From assembly GCF_900604285.1 (NCBI RefSeq), contig NZ_UWNY01000001.1, positions 1,121,774-1,185,773 on the forward strand: a DNA stretch of 64,000 nt. Direction: 5' to 3'. The notes under the pieces are model-generated. The model was not told where the DNA came from and made no database searches. It worked only from the letters and a program-made list of their open reading frames with translations. The DNA is from Varibaculum vaginae (GTDB lineage: Bacteria > Actinomycetota > Actinomycetes > Actinomycetales > Actinomycetaceae). Position 1 is the first letter of the stretch, and each line of letters opens with the position of its first letter. The translations under genes were made by a program, and so were the position numbers. Shown here in pieces: positions 63,614 to 64,000 of the stretch.

Positions 63614-64000
63614 CTAAGCCTTCACCGCCTCGTATTGGTAGGTCGTGCGCACGTTGTAATGGAAGTCGTTTCCGAGGTCCAGCGCCTCGAAGTGCTTCTT
63701 GGCGCAGCCGATCTTGATCTTCTCCGCGTCGCGCAGGGCGGGCTCGCCGTTCTTGCCGCCCTTGGTCTCGGTCACGAAGTACACGCGGCGCTCGCCGTCG
63801 GCCTCCTCGACGTACGCCCAGTCGGGGTTGTAACTGCCGAGCGGCGTGTCGATCTTGAACGCCGAGGGCAATTTCGCGAACACGAGAACCTCCTCCTGCT
63901 TGTCTAGAGCCTCGGCAAAGGAGCGCTCGACCCCCGCCGAGTCGTAGACCACGTAGTTGTACAGGCTCTTGCTCGTCATGTCCGGCTTCCACGCGTTCTG
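63614..64000 (-). CDS. Type III restriction enzyme (Res), C-terminal end, truncated by the window
   Basis: About 129 residues are visible and the frame is open at base 64000; an internal Met at 63979 is not a real start (NAWKPDM precedes it). The visible part is the endonuclease domain of Res: YNYVVYDSAGVERSFAEALD, then NPDWAYV and YFVTETKGG, forming the PD-(D/E)xK site. The helicase domain and any Mod methyltransferase lie outside. It is the upstream gene of the operon with DUF4238 and DUF262. Confidence 0.88.
   Translation of the reverse strand, partial: QNAWKPDMTSKSLYNYVVYDSAGVERSFAEALDKQEEVLVFAKLPSAFKIDTPLGSYNPDWAYVEEADGERRVYFVTETKGGKNGEPALRDAEKIKIGCAKKHFEALDLGNDFHYNVRTTYQYEAVKA

Larger units (their letters stand above)
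57848..64000. mobile_element. Left part of an integrative element inserted downstream of guaA
   Basis: From just after guaA to the window end, the genes are int, xis, an XRE repressor, a MobC-like protein and a restriction/defence operon. Base composition looks clearly GC-richer than the rest of the window, with heavy use of GAG, AAG, CGC and GCC codons. The element runs beyond base 64000. The 618 bases before the first gene (57848-58465) carry a terminator and the GGGAGTAA cluster but no convincing gene. Confidence 0.8.

Overview
The window looks like an actinobacterial chromosome of the Actinomycetaceae type (Varibaculum, Actinotignum or Mobiluncus-like; this is an inference). Three things point there: the fused 2-oxoglutarate decarboxylase/dehydrogenase Kgd, the sigR-rsrA pair followed by the tiny ribosomal protein bL37, and actinobacterial families such as DUF3117, the fdxA-dapC pair and an MgtE_N/CBS protein next to DUF1003. 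Base composition looks near 50% G+C up to about 58 kb and clearly higher after that. No rRNA, tRNA or CRISPR array was seen.

Layout: 1-4230 is the 3' part of a large cell-surface subtilisin-like protease with BspA-type leucine-rich repeats and a sortase-like tail. 4.6-7.1 kb holds a nitroreductase and an acyl-CoA synthetase in divergent orientation. 7.1-9.0 kb holds a methyltransferase-cupin pair set among three copies of a roughly 105-109 bp palindromic repeat. 9.0-13.5 kb carries lipoate (lipB-lipA) and methionine (metY-metX) genes, with a structured leader and mini-ORF in front of metY. 13.6-25.7 kb is mixed housekeeping: a BrkB-like membrane protein, a DeoR regulator with a mannose-1-phosphate guanylyltransferase and an orphan BMP-type lipoprotein, a LOG-type enzyme, an O-methyltransferase, Mrp, DUF1003, and MgtE_N/CBS. 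25.8-31 kb has typA, fdxA, dapC and gltA. 31-37 kb has a VKOR protein, a DtxR regulator and sbcDC. 37-42.5 kb has aroD-hisN facing aroA-rsgA, then sigR-rsrA-bL37. 42.6-51.3 kb has kgd, two CNNM/CorC proteins, an M23 peptidase, a GDPD and rpiB. 51.3-53.3 kb is a decaying ABC exporter: an ATPase without a Walker A motif and a frameshifted permease. 53.4-57.8 kb has pta-ackA and guaA.

From the 3' end of guaA to the window edge lies a horizontally acquired integrative element. Its left end has seven copies of the octamer GGGAGTAA in both orientations, then a divergent control region with three GTACG-N5-GTACG operators between an XRE repressor and an excisionase-integrase operon. A MobC-like gene follows. 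An opposing operon encodes the C-terminus of a type III restriction enzyme, a DUF4238 protein and a GmrSD-like DUF262/DUF1524 protein, which together look like a defence cargo. The element continues beyond the window.

The items most worth following up are the 105-109 bp repeat family with a fully replaced but still paired inner stem, the octamer cluster beside guaA, the Res-DUF4238-DUF262 cargo, the metY leader and the degenerate ABC locus.
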